A stretch of 64,000 nucleotides of DNA from Tildeniella torsiva UHER 1998/13D (GCA_019358835.1 JAHHIH010000002.1:248001-312000), one strand, 5' to 3'. Shown: positions 1-9,139, counted from the stretch's first letter. Numbers and translations are program-made. The notes: generated by a model not told the origin, from the letters alone.

Positions 1-28
1 AAGATTGTTTCGTTTATGGCGGTTTGGG

Positions 29-1348
29 TTAGAGGCGAGAGGCGGTGGCCTTGGGCACTTCAGCGGGCGGGGGTATGGCTGCTGGAGCCTGAAGGCAGGC
101 TTTTACAACTTCAAAATAGCGGTGGGTGCCCTGTTCGGGGGTAAATTTTTGCTGCATGTAGCGGCGACCTCGATTGCCCATCTGATGAACGAGGGCTGGG
201 TCGGCTACCAAGGTGCGAATAAAATTGGCTAACCCCGCGCCGTCGCCGTTGCTAAAGGCGCGGCCAAATCCACCTTCGGCCAGCAGCGATCGCAGGTAGG
301 AATGGGGCTCGCAGATAGCCGCCACCGGACGGCCCGCCGCTAGGCTACCGTACAGTTTGCTGGGGGCTACCAGCCCCTCCACACCTTCTACCAGGCTCAC
401 TAAGCTGAGGTCGCAGGCGGTGAGAGAAAAGGGCAGGGTGTCTTTTGGCTGGTAGGGCAAAAATAGGCAGTTAGTGAGCGCTGCGCGGGCGGTGTGGTCG
501 ATACAAAATTGGCGTTTAGCCCCGGCCCCAATGAACACAAACTGTACGGGCTCGTGGCGCAGCGCTGTGGCTGCCGCCAAAATGGTGTCCATGTCGTGGC
601 AGCGCCCCATGTTGCCGGAATAGAGCACCGTAAAGACTTGATCGAGGTGATGGTGTAGCGCGAACCAGTTGTCGGTTTTAGGTCGGGGAACAATCAGGCT
701 TGGGTCGGCCCAGTTGTGGATTACTGATATTTTGTCGGCGGCTTCGGGGCAGTGGTCAACAATGCGCTGCTTCATGGTTTGGCTCAGCACCACAATGGCA
801 TCGGCCTGGCACCAGGTGCGGCAGTTAAGCCAGCGCCAGAGGCGCACGAGCCAGTGATGCTTTGAGACGACCCCCAGGGCGACGGCCACTTCGGGGTACA
901 GGTCGTACACCACGCACAGGTAGGACTGGCCAAAGAGACAGTGCATGAGGTAGGCCAGCACCGGCAGGTAGGGAGGCTCGGTGGTGACGAGCAAAAGCTG
1001 GCCGCGACGGGCCGGGTGCAACAGCTTAATGAGCGATCGCAAGCAGTAGAGCAACCCCCCTATCGCTCGACCCCGAATTCTCTGGGGCCACAGGCGCGAG
1101 GTGCGTGTGCGGCGGATTGTGACCCCCCGCACCTTCTCCTGCTTGGCGGCTAGCCTGCGATCGTAGGCGTAGCCGGGCTGCCCCGCAAACACCTGTACAC
1201 CAACTCCCCGCTGACTAAAGCTCTGGGCTAGTTCTTCCACTAGCTGCCCCGTCGCCGCATAGTCAGGGGGAAAAAACTGAGTCAGAATCGAGACCTGCAA
1301 CGGGAGGCTAGGCGGGCCATGGTTTGCTCTCATTAGGGATCTACTCAT
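29..1348 (-). CDS. WbuB-like family 4 glycosyltransferase
   Basis: Probable cytoplasmic GT-B glycosyltransferase that adds a sugar to a lipid-linked exopolysaccharide or lipopolysaccharide intermediate. The N-terminal domain begins with the typical ILTQFFPPDYAATG segment. The mid-region has VVYDLYPEVAVALGV, characteristic of WbuB-type GT4 enzymes, and the C-terminal donor-binding half has YSGNMGR, VFIGAGA and the EGVEGLVAPSKLYGSLAAGRP stretch around the nucleotide-sugar site. The reading frame extends upstream to a TTG at 1384, but ATG codons at 1348 and 1333 are better candidates. The last 20 or so residues are Pro/Ala-rich and probably disordered. It lies downstream of the wza/wzc-like genes on the same strand but is separated from them by an AT-rich gap, so it may have its own promoter. 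The exact sugar cannot be read from sequence. Confidence 0.85.
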   Translation of the reverse strand: MSRSLMRANHGPPSLPLQVSILTQFFPPDYAATGQLVEELAQSFSQRGVGVQVFAGQPGYAYDRRLAAKQEKVRGVTIRRTRTSRLWPQRIRGRAIGGLLYCLRSLIKLLHPARRGQLLLVTTEPPYLPVLAYLMHCLFGQSYLCVVYDLYPEVAVALGVVSKHHWLVRLWRWLNCRTWCQADAIVVLSQTMKQRIVDHCPEAADKISVIHNWADPSLIVPRPKTDNWFALHHHLDQVFTVLYSGNMGRCHDMDTILAAATALRHEPVQFVFIGAGAKRQFCIDHTARAALTNCLFLPYQPKDTLPFSLTACDLSLVSLVEGVEGLVAPSKLYGSLAAGRPVAAICEPHSYLRSLLAEGGFGRAFSNGDGAGLANFIRTLVADPALVHQMGNRGRRYMQQKFTPEQGTHRYFEVVKACLQAPAAIPPPAEVPKATASRL

Positions 1349-2255
1349 GGGGAGATGCAGCACGGATAACAGCTCAATACTCAAATTCTGAGCCTCAGGA
1401 GCTTTGGGGATTAGGCGATGCAGAGTCTATAGGTTGAAAAACTCTATCGATTAGACGTGATATTGCCCCTAACTAGAGATTTAAGTATGTATTGAGAGCA
1501 ACATTTTTTAGCTGTTGCTAAAGTTAAAAATCTATTCTTTGCGTTCAGAGTATTCCCTAGATTTTAATAGGAGGGGCTGCAAAGATATTATTTTTTAACA
1601 GTTTATTCTATAGCTGCGCGTTTGGACTTTCTAGCTGCAAAATTGGCTTTGCACCTTTAGGGAAAATCTAGGGCAAATCAGCACTGTGTTTGTGGGCTCA
1701 GCCCCCAGCCCTATTGCACCAAGTCGCTATAGAAACCGTTTCTTAAGATGGTGCAAATACGGTTGAAGTGTTGCCAAGGGAAAGGCGTGAACCTTTTCGG
1801 AAACTATGTAAGCTGGAATCAAAGCTTCCTGAATCTATCTCAGGGATGATTTTCTTAATACCTTTTGAGATATGTCGCCCCCCTGGATTGATCGACTCAC
1901 TTGCAGGATGCTACATGTTGTTAGGCAGATTGCTGATACTCAGGTCTTCAAGATATCGGCAGACTTTGAACACAGGCTGCTGCCAATAGCTGCCAATAAA
2001 GTACGACAGATAAAGGCAGTCACCTTAGCAAAGAAAGATGTCAGTTAGACAGCACAAGTCAGGATATTAATCTGCTTTTTATTCTCTCAAACCCATTCAC
2101 TAATGCGATTCGAATTAATCGCATTAGTGAATGGGTACAGCTCTGTTTTGATGAAGTTTGGTTCGCTTAAATATTCCTTTCTAACTGAGCTTTACTCTTC
2201 TCAATTTTGGAGCGCGGTAGTAAACATTTTACTGGCGATTGATGAGTCTGAGACA
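1349..2255. other. AT-rich gap without a supported gene
   Basis: About 900 bases, clearly lower in GC than the neighbouring genes. Two short open frames on the plus strand (from 1768 and 2103) match no family I recognise and have no convincing ribosome binding site. The gap contains an inverted pair TTGCACCA/TGGTGCAA (about 1714-1785) and a perfect 20-bp inverted repeat at 2091-2136. It may be the remains of a mobile element or a regulatory region, but no transposase fragment could be read. Confidence 0.5.
2091..2136. repeat. Perfect 20-bp inverted repeat with 6-nt loop
   Basis: The left arm 2091-2110 (ACCCATTCACTAATGCGATT) is the exact reverse complement of the right arm 2117-2136, with CGAATT between them. 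The stem is only about 40 percent GC and no T-run follows on either strand, so it does not look like a standard intrinsic terminator. It lies in a gene-free AT-rich gap 120 bases beyond the stop codon of the secreted protein at 2256-3212. Confidence 0.9.
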
Positions 2256-3212
2256 CTAACTAACCACCTCAATGGCAGCCCGCAGCTGTTGCAGCGATCG
2301 CCCCAGGGCAACAAAATCTGAGTTTTCGCTCAGGGCCGCCAGTACTTCTGGGGTGCTGTTATCGACAATGCGGTTGTAGGCCTGGATGGCTTCCTCTAGC
2401 TGGGTGGGGTCGATGGCCAAGGCCGTAGCGCGAGGCGTGGGCTGGGGGGGGATCAGCCCGCTCACGGCGTTAAAGAGTGGCACTAGATCTTGGTAGGCAG
2501 CGCCAGCCAGAGCCATTTCGGTGAAGGGAGCCACCTGGCTGGGGGTGAGGCCAGTGGCAAAGGCGGCGGCTAAAAAGCCGACAGCATTGGCAATTTGAGC
2601 CAGGCTGCCCTGCAGCGGGGCCACCATCGGGGTGCCACCTGGGAGCGTAAACACCGCCGAGGTGACTAGGATAGAATCACTGCCGCTGGCTTGGGCAACG
2701 GTTGGGGCGGCAATGCCGAGGGTTCCCTGACTGCTGGTCAGCGAGACGCTTTCACCATTGGCGATCGCCGCCGCCGCCGCTGCCGCAATCTCATCCACTG
2801 TCTCGTCATCATCTTCGTCCTCGCTGACGCCGCTGGCACCTACGGGACTGGGGCTATTTAAGCTAATCTCCCCTGGGGTGGTCAACGCAGTGGCTAGGAC
2901 GGGGTTGGTGCCCTGGAGTCCCTGGACAACCTGGTTAGCCGAGGTGTTGAGCGCCTGCTGGGCGGCGGTAGTTAGGGTGATGTCGCCAGTGATGGGGTCT
3001 ACGGTGGCGTTGGCCGAGGCTGACTCCAGCAGCTCCTCGCTCCCTAGGGTTGAAGCCCCAATGGGCAATAGGTTTGACCCACCGACGTTAACGCCGCTGG
3101 TCAGCCCCGTGGGGACTGAACCACTGTGTCCAGGTAGGGCGATCGCCAAGCTCCCACCTACCAGAATTAGCATGAGCCATATTTGCCGCTGCGGGCGCGC
3201 CAGTTTGTCCAC
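2256..3212 (-). CDS. Secreted hypothetical protein
   Basis: Not a family I recognise. The protein of about 318 residues starts with a short basic segment and a hydrophobic stretch (IWLMLILVGGSLAIALPG), which looks like a signal peptide, so it is probably exported. The next 90 residues are Ser/Gly/Thr-rich, followed by an acidic run EDEDDDETVDE and an alanine stretch. The C-terminal 60 residues look helical. I chose the GTG start at 3212 because AGGAG lies seven bases upstream of it; the open frame extends to a TTG at 3230 that overlaps this ribosome binding site. It follows the beta-barrel protein gene by about 70 bases and is probably in the same operon as the Wzc/Wza-like genes, which suggests a role at the cell surface. 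Confidence 0.7.
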   Translation of the reverse strand: MDKLARPQRQIWLMLILVGGSLAIALPGHSGSVPTGLTSGVNVGGSNLLPIGASTLGSEELLESASANATVDPITGDITLTTAAQQALNTSANQVVQGLQGTNPVLATALTTPGEISLNSPSPVGASGVSEDEDDDETVDEIAAAAAAAIANGESVSLTSSQGTLGIAAPTVAQASGSDSILVTSAVFTLPGGTPMVAPLQGSLAQIANAVGFLAAAFATGLTPSQVAPFTEMALAGAAYQDLVPLFNAVSGLIPPQPTPRATALAIDPTQLEEAIQAYNRIVDNSTPEVLAALSENSDFVALGRSLQQLRAAIEVVS

Positions 3213-3219
3213 GGGTATT

Positions 3220-3224
3220 CTCCT
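3220..3224 (-). promoter_or_regulatory. Ribosome binding site deciding the GTG start at 3212
   Basis: Minus-strand AGGAG seven bases before GTG at 3212. This good Shine-Dalgarno match lies inside the longer open frame and argues against the TTG start at 3230. Confidence 0.65.
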
Positions 3225-3283
3225 AAACAAGATGATTGGGGTGCAGGTAACGTTGACAGGAGCGAGAAGAGGAAAAAAGAAGT

Positions 3284-5377
3284 TTAAAACCGAGGGCCGA
3301 AGTTGAATCCATAGCCAATGCTTAACACTGCGACGGAACCTGTCCGCGTATTGTTGCCGATGTCGCCGTAGAGCAAGTTGAGGGTAAGGGGCAGCGTGGA
3401 CACTGGCACAATGGAAGCCCCTACATTTAGACCCACTCCGCTCCAGGCGGTGTTGACAGAAAACTGTGGGTGCACCTGGAGCCCAACTCCGGCAATCACC
3501 CCCACATCGCTGCTCTCACCACTGAAGGAGCCGCCGCCCAAACCCAGCGATGCAGTAATCGGCAACCGGTTGCTGGGGTGGTCTGGCTGAAGCAGATGAG
3601 CCGCCGTGACCACGCCGTAGAGGCTAGACTCGCTGCCACCAGCGTTGGTGCCGTAGGACGCAAAATTATTCAGCCCCACGGCTGCGGCCACCTGGGTTTC
3701 GTCGCTGCTGTAGACCTGGCGATGGATCTTGGCATCGAAGCCGCCGTTTTCGCCAAACTGGCGCACGCTCTGGAGGTTGTAGGCTAGCTCAACCCCCACG
3801 GCCCGGCGCGAGTCGCCTAAACCAAAGCCCATCGAGAGACTGCCATCGGCCTCAGGGCGAATGCGATCGGCTCCAGCTAGCGAGGCGCTGAAAAACACAT
3901 CTCCCCAGTTGGCCCCAAAGGCCGAGGGAATGCCGGCATTGGGCGAGGGGGGAAAGGAGCGTGTAGCCTCAGCGACAGTCGTGAGCGGTGCGACGCGCAG
4001 ATCGTCGCGCAGCTGGGTTGCATCGGGGGACGATGGCGTGGCTCGAGCGGTGTTGACAGCGGGAACTGTATTTGCCGAGAGCGGGGCTGCGGACAGCTCT
4101 ACCGGCGGTAAGCTTAGGGCAACTTGACCCGTCGATAGGGTGGGCTGAGGCGTCGGCAAGGCTAGAGCGATGTTGGGGCTATGTTCGGCGAACGAGGGTA
4201 ATTGGGGGTTCCGCTCGGTCTGTCGAGCTACAGACGGGGAGGGCGGTGGGGCCGTTACGGGAATCGAGCTAGCGTTGGCGATGGTTTCAGCCGCGGCGAT
4301 GGAACGGTCAGCGGGACGGGCCTGGGTCGAGCGCGAGGGCAGCGGCGGTAGCTGTGGCCCCCGGCTTACGGTTTCAGGCTGAGAGACCTGTCGAGCAGGG
4401 TCGCTCGGGATCTCTAGGCCGTAGGTGGTGCGCAGGTCGCGCAGCAACGCTTGCACCGTCGTTGCCCGCGATCGCAGGGTGGCCATATCAACGGCGGCCT
4501 GGCGCGGGGCTGCTCCCGATGCCGCGACTCTGGCCGCTGGGGCAGGGCGATCAAGGGTGGCTGCTGGGGCAGGGAGGGGGGCGATCGCCAACGTTGAGGT
4601 GGCGGCTAGATCCTCTGATGCGGTGGGCTCTACCGCTGTGGAGATCGCGGAGCGAGGCTCTACCTCGGGTAGCTGAAGAGCCTGGGCTGGCTTGCTAGCT
4701 GCGGGTTTGGCGCTAACTTCACCAAAGGTCTCAGCTGGAGTAACGGTTGACGCTGTCTCAGTGCTGTTAACAATGTTCTCAGCAACTGTCGGAGGAGCAG
4801 TTATGCCGGAGGGCGGGCTGGCGATCGCAGCCTGGTCACTGGCTATTTCAGCTTGAGCGATCTCGGGCGTTGGCGTGGGGGCTACTGGCAGGTCAGCCAG
4901 GGTGTTGGCTGAGGTCTCTGGACTCACCAACGCGGGGCTTGGTGCGGCATCAGGGGCGATCGCGGTGGCCTCTGGCACTGCTACCGGTGCAGTTATGACG
5001 GCGGGTTCTACGATCTCTGGAACCCTGCTTTCTGCGGTAGCAGTGGCCGGAGCCGATAGCTCTGGCTGAGGAGTGACGACTGCTGCCGGTGCTGGCGGCT
5101 GGGCAGAGGCAGCAGCTGAGGCGACAAGGGGGCGATCGCCCTCGGGAGTCCAGGCGGGCTGGGGGCTTCCCTGTTCGTCGATCTGGGGTTCAGTGGTCTG
5201 AGCCGACGGCTCAGGCGCCACCACCGGGTGCGGATCTACAGCCAGAGCCGTGCCTAGACTGGGATCATGGGCTACAGCCAAATTGTCAGGGCTGGCCTCG
5301 GCCTGCGATGGCAGCAACCCGAGACCGGCTAGCCCCAACAGTCCGCCCGTAATCAGTGGTCTTGATTTGCGCTTCAT
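3284..5377 (-). CDS. Pro/Ala-rich secreted protein with C-terminal beta-barrel-like domain
   Basis: Not a named family that I recognise. The 697-residue protein has a signal peptide (MKRKSRPLITGGLLGLAGLGLLPSQAEA). A very long low-complexity region rich in Ala, Pro, Ser, Thr and Val (roughly residues 30-480) follows. The final 210 residues consist of alternating strand-like segments with glycines and aromatics (DVFFSASLAGADR, AVGVELAYNLQSV, TLNLLYGDIG) and end in GYGFNFGPRF. A terminal phenylalanine after such strands is typical of outer-membrane beta-barrel proteins. The start has a good GAGGAG site. It begins about 60 bases after the Wzc-like gene, so it probably belongs to the exopolysaccharide operon. 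I infer an outer-membrane protein with a long periplasmic linker; a role in polymer export or anchoring is possible but unproven. Confidence 0.75.
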   Translation of the reverse strand: MKRKSRPLITGGLLGLAGLGLLPSQAEASPDNLAVAHDPSLGTALAVDPHPVVAPEPSAQTTEPQIDEQGSPQPAWTPEGDRPLVASAAASAQPPAPAAVVTPQPELSAPATATAESRVPEIVEPAVITAPVAVPEATAIAPDAAPSPALVSPETSANTLADLPVAPTPTPEIAQAEIASDQAAIASPPSGITAPPTVAENIVNSTETASTVTPAETFGEVSAKPAASKPAQALQLPEVEPRSAISTAVEPTASEDLAATSTLAIAPLPAPAATLDRPAPAARVAASGAAPRQAAVDMATLRSRATTVQALLRDLRTTYGLEIPSDPARQVSQPETVSRGPQLPPLPSRSTQARPADRSIAAAETIANASSIPVTAPPPSPSVARQTERNPQLPSFAEHSPNIALALPTPQPTLSTGQVALSLPPVELSAAPLSANTVPAVNTARATPSSPDATQLRDDLRVAPLTTVAEATRSFPPSPNAGIPSAFGANWGDVFFSASLAGADRIRPEADGSLSMGFGLGDSRRAVGVELAYNLQSVRQFGENGGFDAKIHRQVYSSDETQVAAAVGLNNFASYGTNAGGSESSLYGVVTAAHLLQPDHPSNRLPITASLGLGGGSFSGESSDVGVIAGVGLQVHPQFSVNTAWSGVGLNVGASIVPVSTLPLTLNLLYGDIGNNTRTGSVAVLSIGYGFNFGPRF

Positions 5378-5440
5378 TCCCTATTGCTCCTCACATCGCG
5401 TTGTCATCACCACCCCTGCGGCTAACCGGGCAACCCCCGG

Positions 5441-7738
5441 CTAACCGTCATTTATCCCTGCGACCACTCTGGGGCGACCGTAGTAGCCGTAGTAATAGTC
5501 GTAGCCACTCTGGCGGCTGTGGGGCACGCCGTTGACCACTAGACCCAGCAGCGGGGCCTGGGCTGTGGTGCCCAGGTCGGCCAGCACCCGCTGAATTTCT
5601 GAGCGCTCCGACCGATTTAGCCGCACCACTAGCAGCAGCCCATCGGCGTGGGCCGCAGTCAGCTTCGCGTCAACCATACCCCCCGCCAGGGGTGGGGTAT
5701 CAAAAATAATCAGGTCAAAATGACGGCGGTACTGCTCAGTAATTTGCTGCATTTTGCGCGATGACAGCAGCCGACCCGGAGCCGGGGGCCGCGCCCCTGC
5801 CGTCAGCAAGTGCAAGTTGGGATTGCCCGGTATCACCTGCACCAGATCCATCGGGTCATCGAGCGGTTGAGTGATCAGATCGCTCAACCCCTGGTGGTTA
5901 GGGTGGCCAAAAATCAGGTGCTGGCTGGGCTTGCGCAGATCGCCATCCACCAGCAGCACCCGGCGGCCCATGTTGGCGGCGGCAATGGCCAGATGGGCGC
6001 ACATGGTCGATTTCCCCTCGCCAGGCTCTGAGGAGGTCAGCGCTACCACCTGGATAGGGATATCAGAGCTGAGCATGCGCAGGTTGGCTTCCAGTGAGTA
6101 AAATGCCTCAGCGAAGCTGAAGGAGGTATAGAGCTTGTGGGGACTCTGGTTTTGGGTGAGCACATCGGCCATGGTGGCCGATAGGTTAGGCACCATCAGC
6201 AGGGGCTGCTTTTGCAGCGCCGGGGCATTGGGTACCCCAGCCAGGTTGGGCAACTGAGTTGCTTTGACCAGTTCGTCGGCGGTGTGGAAGGCTTGATCGA
6301 GGCGATCGCGCAGCAATGCCGCCACCCCTCCCAGCAGCAGGCTGATCACTGTGCTGAGCAGCAGCTTGCGGGGCAAATTGCTGGTTTGGGTAATACTCGA
6401 TTCATTCAAAGGCGAAATTAGCTCCCAGGGAGACGCCTGCCGCGCCATCTGAAACCTGAGGTCTTGGCGGCTAGTCAAGAGCTGATCGAGACTGCTCTCC
6501 GCTACGGTCAGCTCACGGCTAATCTGCTGAAACGATCGGGAGAGATCCGCCAGCCGCTGAATTTCGGCCCGCAGCTGCTGCACGGCCTGGCCAATCGCCT
6601 GATCCTGGGTTTGCAGCACCTGCATCTGGTTCGCGGTATCGACCAGCTGCTGCATCAGGTCGCGGCTTACCGATCCTTGATAGCCCAGGGTTTCGGCTTC
6701 TACCGCTGACCCCACCAGGCGCTGGGCTTCGGCCTCTAGCAGCGGCAACAACTGCTGACGCTGATCGCTCAGCGCCTCTATCATGGGGGTGTCGGCCTGA
6801 AACCGCGCTGACTCGGCGGCAATGGTCTGTTCGACCTCGCGTAAATCGCCCAGCAGCGCCTGGTAGGTTGGTGACTCATTCAGGTTCGCGACTCGAATGG
6901 CGGTATTGGGGTCAAAGCCCACCTGGGCCGTTAGATTTTCGTAGAGAGGATTTAGGGCCGTTAGCTGCACCCGCAGCTGTTCTTGGTCAGCCAGCATCTG
7001 GTTGAGTCGTTGGGTAACGCTTTCACTGGTCGCGTTGACATCGACCAGGTCATAGCGCTTCTGAAACTCGCTGAGGTCATCCTCAATGGCCGCAACTTCC
7101 TGCCATTTTTCCTGGAGCTGTTCATCTAAAAACGTCAGACCCCGCCGCAGATCCCCTTGACGATCTTGCACGCTGTAGTTGACAAACCCTTCAACCACCT
7201 GGGTGAGTACGAACGCCGCTACCGCTGGGTCGGTATTACTGTAGCTAATGCGCAGCACCTTAGATTCGCCTTCCTGGCTGATGGTCAGGCCGCTGAGCAG
7301 AGAGTTATAGGTAATGTTGGGGTAGCGCTGCTGAATATTGGCCAAAATTGGGTTGATCACCGCTGGGCCGCGCAGCACCCGAATTTGGCTGGTGTAATCG
7401 AGCCTGGAAACCGATGGGCTGGGCACCCCAGTGACTGCCTCCAGCCCCAGGGTGTTTACGGCGGTAACGGGCTCCACCAAAAGGCTGGCGCTGCCACTAT
7501 AGGCTGGCGGACGGCTCAGATACCAGAGGGTCAACCCTCCCAAAGAGAGGGCCGTCACCCCCAAAAAGACGCCCGCCCGCCGCTTAAAAACTCCTAGGAT
7601 CTGCCTGAAGTCAATCTCATCTTTCTGCTCCACCAGGGACGGCGGAGCCATGGCAGGGACAGAACTAGGTTTAGCAGGGCCATGACCGTTGCCGCTGCCA
7701 TTGGGCTCGTGAGAGGTGGAGGAGTGGGGGAAAGGCAT
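5441..7738 (-). CDS. Wzc-type polysaccharide co-polymerase with tyrosine kinase domain
   Basis: Inner-membrane protein that controls polymerisation and export of capsule or exopolysaccharide. The N-terminal Wzz-like part has a membrane segment near residue 60 (FLGVTALSLGGLTLWYL), followed by a large periplasmic region with coiled-coil stretches. A second membrane helix occurs near residue 465 (LLLSTVISLLLGGVAALL). The C-terminal BY-kinase domain has Walker A SSEPGEGKST (about 569-578), Walker A' LLVDGDLRK (about 596-604) and Walker B IIFDTPP (about 678-684). It ends with a tyrosine cluster YDYYYGYYG (about 748-756), the usual autophosphorylation tail. At 765 residues it is normal for fused Wzc proteins. 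The Wza-like gene lies just upstream on the same strand, as expected for a Wzx/Wzy-type export system, although no flippase or polymerase is in the window. Confidence 0.93.
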   Translation of the reverse strand: MPFPHSSTSHEPNGSGNGHGPAKPSSVPAMAPPSLVEQKDEIDFRQILGVFKRRAGVFLGVTALSLGGLTLWYLSRPPAYSGSASLLVEPVTAVNTLGLEAVTGVPSPSVSRLDYTSQIRVLRGPAVINPILANIQQRYPNITYNSLLSGLTISQEGESKVLRISYSNTDPAVAAFVLTQVVEGFVNYSVQDRQGDLRRGLTFLDEQLQEKWQEVAAIEDDLSEFQKRYDLVDVNATSESVTQRLNQMLADQEQLRVQLTALNPLYENLTAQVGFDPNTAIRVANLNESPTYQALLGDLREVEQTIAAESARFQADTPMIEALSDQRQQLLPLLEAEAQRLVGSAVEAETLGYQGSVSRDLMQQLVDTANQMQVLQTQDQAIGQAVQQLRAEIQRLADLSRSFQQISRELTVAESSLDQLLTSRQDLRFQMARQASPWELISPLNESSITQTSNLPRKLLLSTVISLLLGGVAALLRDRLDQAFHTADELVKATQLPNLAGVPNAPALQKQPLLMVPNLSATMADVLTQNQSPHKLYTSFSFAEAFYSLEANLRMLSSDIPIQVVALTSSEPGEGKSTMCAHLAIAAANMGRRVLLVDGDLRKPSQHLIFGHPNHQGLSDLITQPLDDPMDLVQVIPGNPNLHLLTAGARPPAPGRLLSSRKMQQITEQYRRHFDLIIFDTPPLAGGMVDAKLTAAHADGLLLVVRLNRSERSEIQRVLADLGTTAQAPLLGLVVNGVPHSRQSGYDYYYGYYGRPRVVAGINDG

Positions 7739-7753
7739 AGGATGGTCTGGGGA

Positions 7754-7764
7754 AATATTCCCTA
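7754..7764. promoter_or_regulatory. Shared 11-base motif upstream of the Wzc-like gene
   Basis: AATATTCCCTA lies 16-26 bases upstream of the wzc-like start codon. The same 11-mer occurs in inverted orientation at 9140-9150 upstream of the wza-like gene, and a 9-base core TATTCCCTA is at 1551-1559 upstream of the glycosyltransferase. A shared regulator site is possible but is inferred only from recurrence. Confidence 0.35.
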
Positions 7765-7878
7765 GAGTTCGTTAACTTATAGCTCAAAACTCAAAATCGA
7801 ACTTAGTTTCGGGCTAATTCGCACCGGAGCTCGATTTATTTTGAGTATTTGGAGAGAACGTTCACTCGGGTCACAGGG

Positions 7879-9018
7879 CTAAAAACCCAGCAGCCTTAAA
7901 ACAGTAGTCAACGACGTAAACGGACGTAGAAAGAGTCCTATGGTGTCACCGGCAGCGGCGGCAACATTGCGATCGACAATCACCACATCGTTAGGCCGCA
8001 AAATTGGGTTCGTAGTGTCGTTAGCGGCAGCGGCCAGATCGACATTCACCGTGCGTTGGTCAACGCTGCCGTCTGGGTTAAGTCTCACTAGCTCCACCGT
8101 AGAGCGTTGGGCCCGGCTGCTCTCAAACCCGCCAGCGGCCAAAATCGCCTGGTTTAGGGTGGCGTTGGCGGGCAGGGTGACGCCACCGGGGCTAGCTACC
8201 TCGCCCACTACCTGCACCGGCATTTCCTCGGGAGAAAAATTGGCGCTAGAAATGGCCACGGCCTCCTCGGGCAAAACTGCTATGGCCTGGGGAATCACAA
8301 TGGTATCGCCGTCCCGCAGACGCACATCTTGGCTGATGTCGCCCGTGCGAATTAAGTCCCACAGGCTGGTGGTGAGAATGGCCTCACCCTGGCGCTGGGG
8401 CCGCCGCACCTGAATCTCCTTGATATTGGCCTGCTGGGTAATGCCCCCGGCCGCCTGAATCACTTGAGTCAGGGTGGGCCACTGGCGGCCAACTCCGGCG
8501 CTGCTCCCGCTGGCCTCGGCTTCTAACTCAATGGTGTAGGTACCGGGGCGATTGACTTCGCCAGCCACCACCACCCGCACTGGGCGAGCCGATAGCAGCG
8601 TGACAGTGAGCTGGGGCGGGCGGGTCAGCAACGGAGCATAGCTAGCGACTAGAGCCGCCTGGGTTTCGGCTAAGGTCAGCCCCTGCACGGCTACTACCCC
8701 GGCCATAGGCAGAGACAAGGTGCCATCGACCAGCACCTCGTGAATGCCGTTTTCGGGGCCGCTGAACTCTGGAATGTTGAAAATGTCGATGCGGATGCGA
8801 TCGCCTGGCCCCAGTACGTAGGCTTCGGGGAAGCCTGCCTCAGCGCTGCCGACATCAGACCCTCGTGGGCCTAAAATTCTTGGGATTGGGGCTGCGTCGG
8901 CCTCTGCTGGGTTGTTGAGGGGCAAGGCTTCTGCCCTGGTTGCCCCAGGTATACCGCTCAGGGTAGCGGCGGCTATTAGCACCCCTAATCCCCAGTCCAT
9001 CGGTCGAAAGCGGGTCAT
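7879..9018 (-). CDS. Wza-like polysaccharide export protein
   Basis: Predicted periplasmic/outer-membrane component that carries exopolysaccharide out of the cell. After a signal peptide (LGVLIAAATLSGIPGATRAEA) there is a poly-export domain beginning YVLGPGDRIRIDIFNIPEFSG (about residues 67-87). Two SLBB-type segments follow, the first around VVVAGEVNRPGTYTIE and the second around VQVVGEVASPGGVTLPA. At 379 residues it matches the length of cyanobacterial Wza homologues. No lipobox cysteine is visible at the signal cleavage site, unlike E. coli Wza, which is common in cyanobacteria. The ATG at 9018 is preceded by GAGGAGG. It is followed after 140 bases by the Wzc-like gene, and the two likely form one transcription unit. 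Confidence 0.92.
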   Translation of the reverse strand: MTRFRPMDWGLGVLIAAATLSGIPGATRAEALPLNNPAEADAAPIPRILGPRGSDVGSAEAGFPEAYVLGPGDRIRIDIFNIPEFSGPENGIHEVLVDGTLSLPMAGVVAVQGLTLAETQAALVASYAPLLTRPPQLTVTLLSARPVRVVVAGEVNRPGTYTIELEAEASGSSAGVGRQWPTLTQVIQAAGGITQQANIKEIQVRRPQRQGEAILTTSLWDLIRTGDISQDVRLRDGDTIVIPQAIAVLPEEAVAISSANFSPEEMPVQVVGEVASPGGVTLPANATLNQAILAAGGFESSRAQRSTVELVRLNPDGSVDQRTVNVDLAAAANDTTNPILRPNDVVIVDRNVAAAAGDTIGLFLRPFTSLTTVLRLLGF

Positions 9019-9139
9019 GACTGACCTCCTCAGGCTGTCCGGACAGTTTAATCAAATGTTACAGGTGCACCACGGTCATGTCATGATGGGCGATCTGTTT
9101 TGATTTGACCTCCGTAATTCGCAAAGGTTTACCTTTTTT

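Noticed and set aside
1768-2321. Two plus-strand frames of about 72 codons
   Set aside because: No recognisable domains or ribosome binding sites; the second overlaps the inverted repeat and the end of the secreted protein gene.
5384-5397. TGCTCCTCACA, resembling the Yfr1 small RNA motif
   Set aside because: It is the reverse complement of the GAGGAG ribosome binding site of the gene starting at 5377, with no flanking hairpins.
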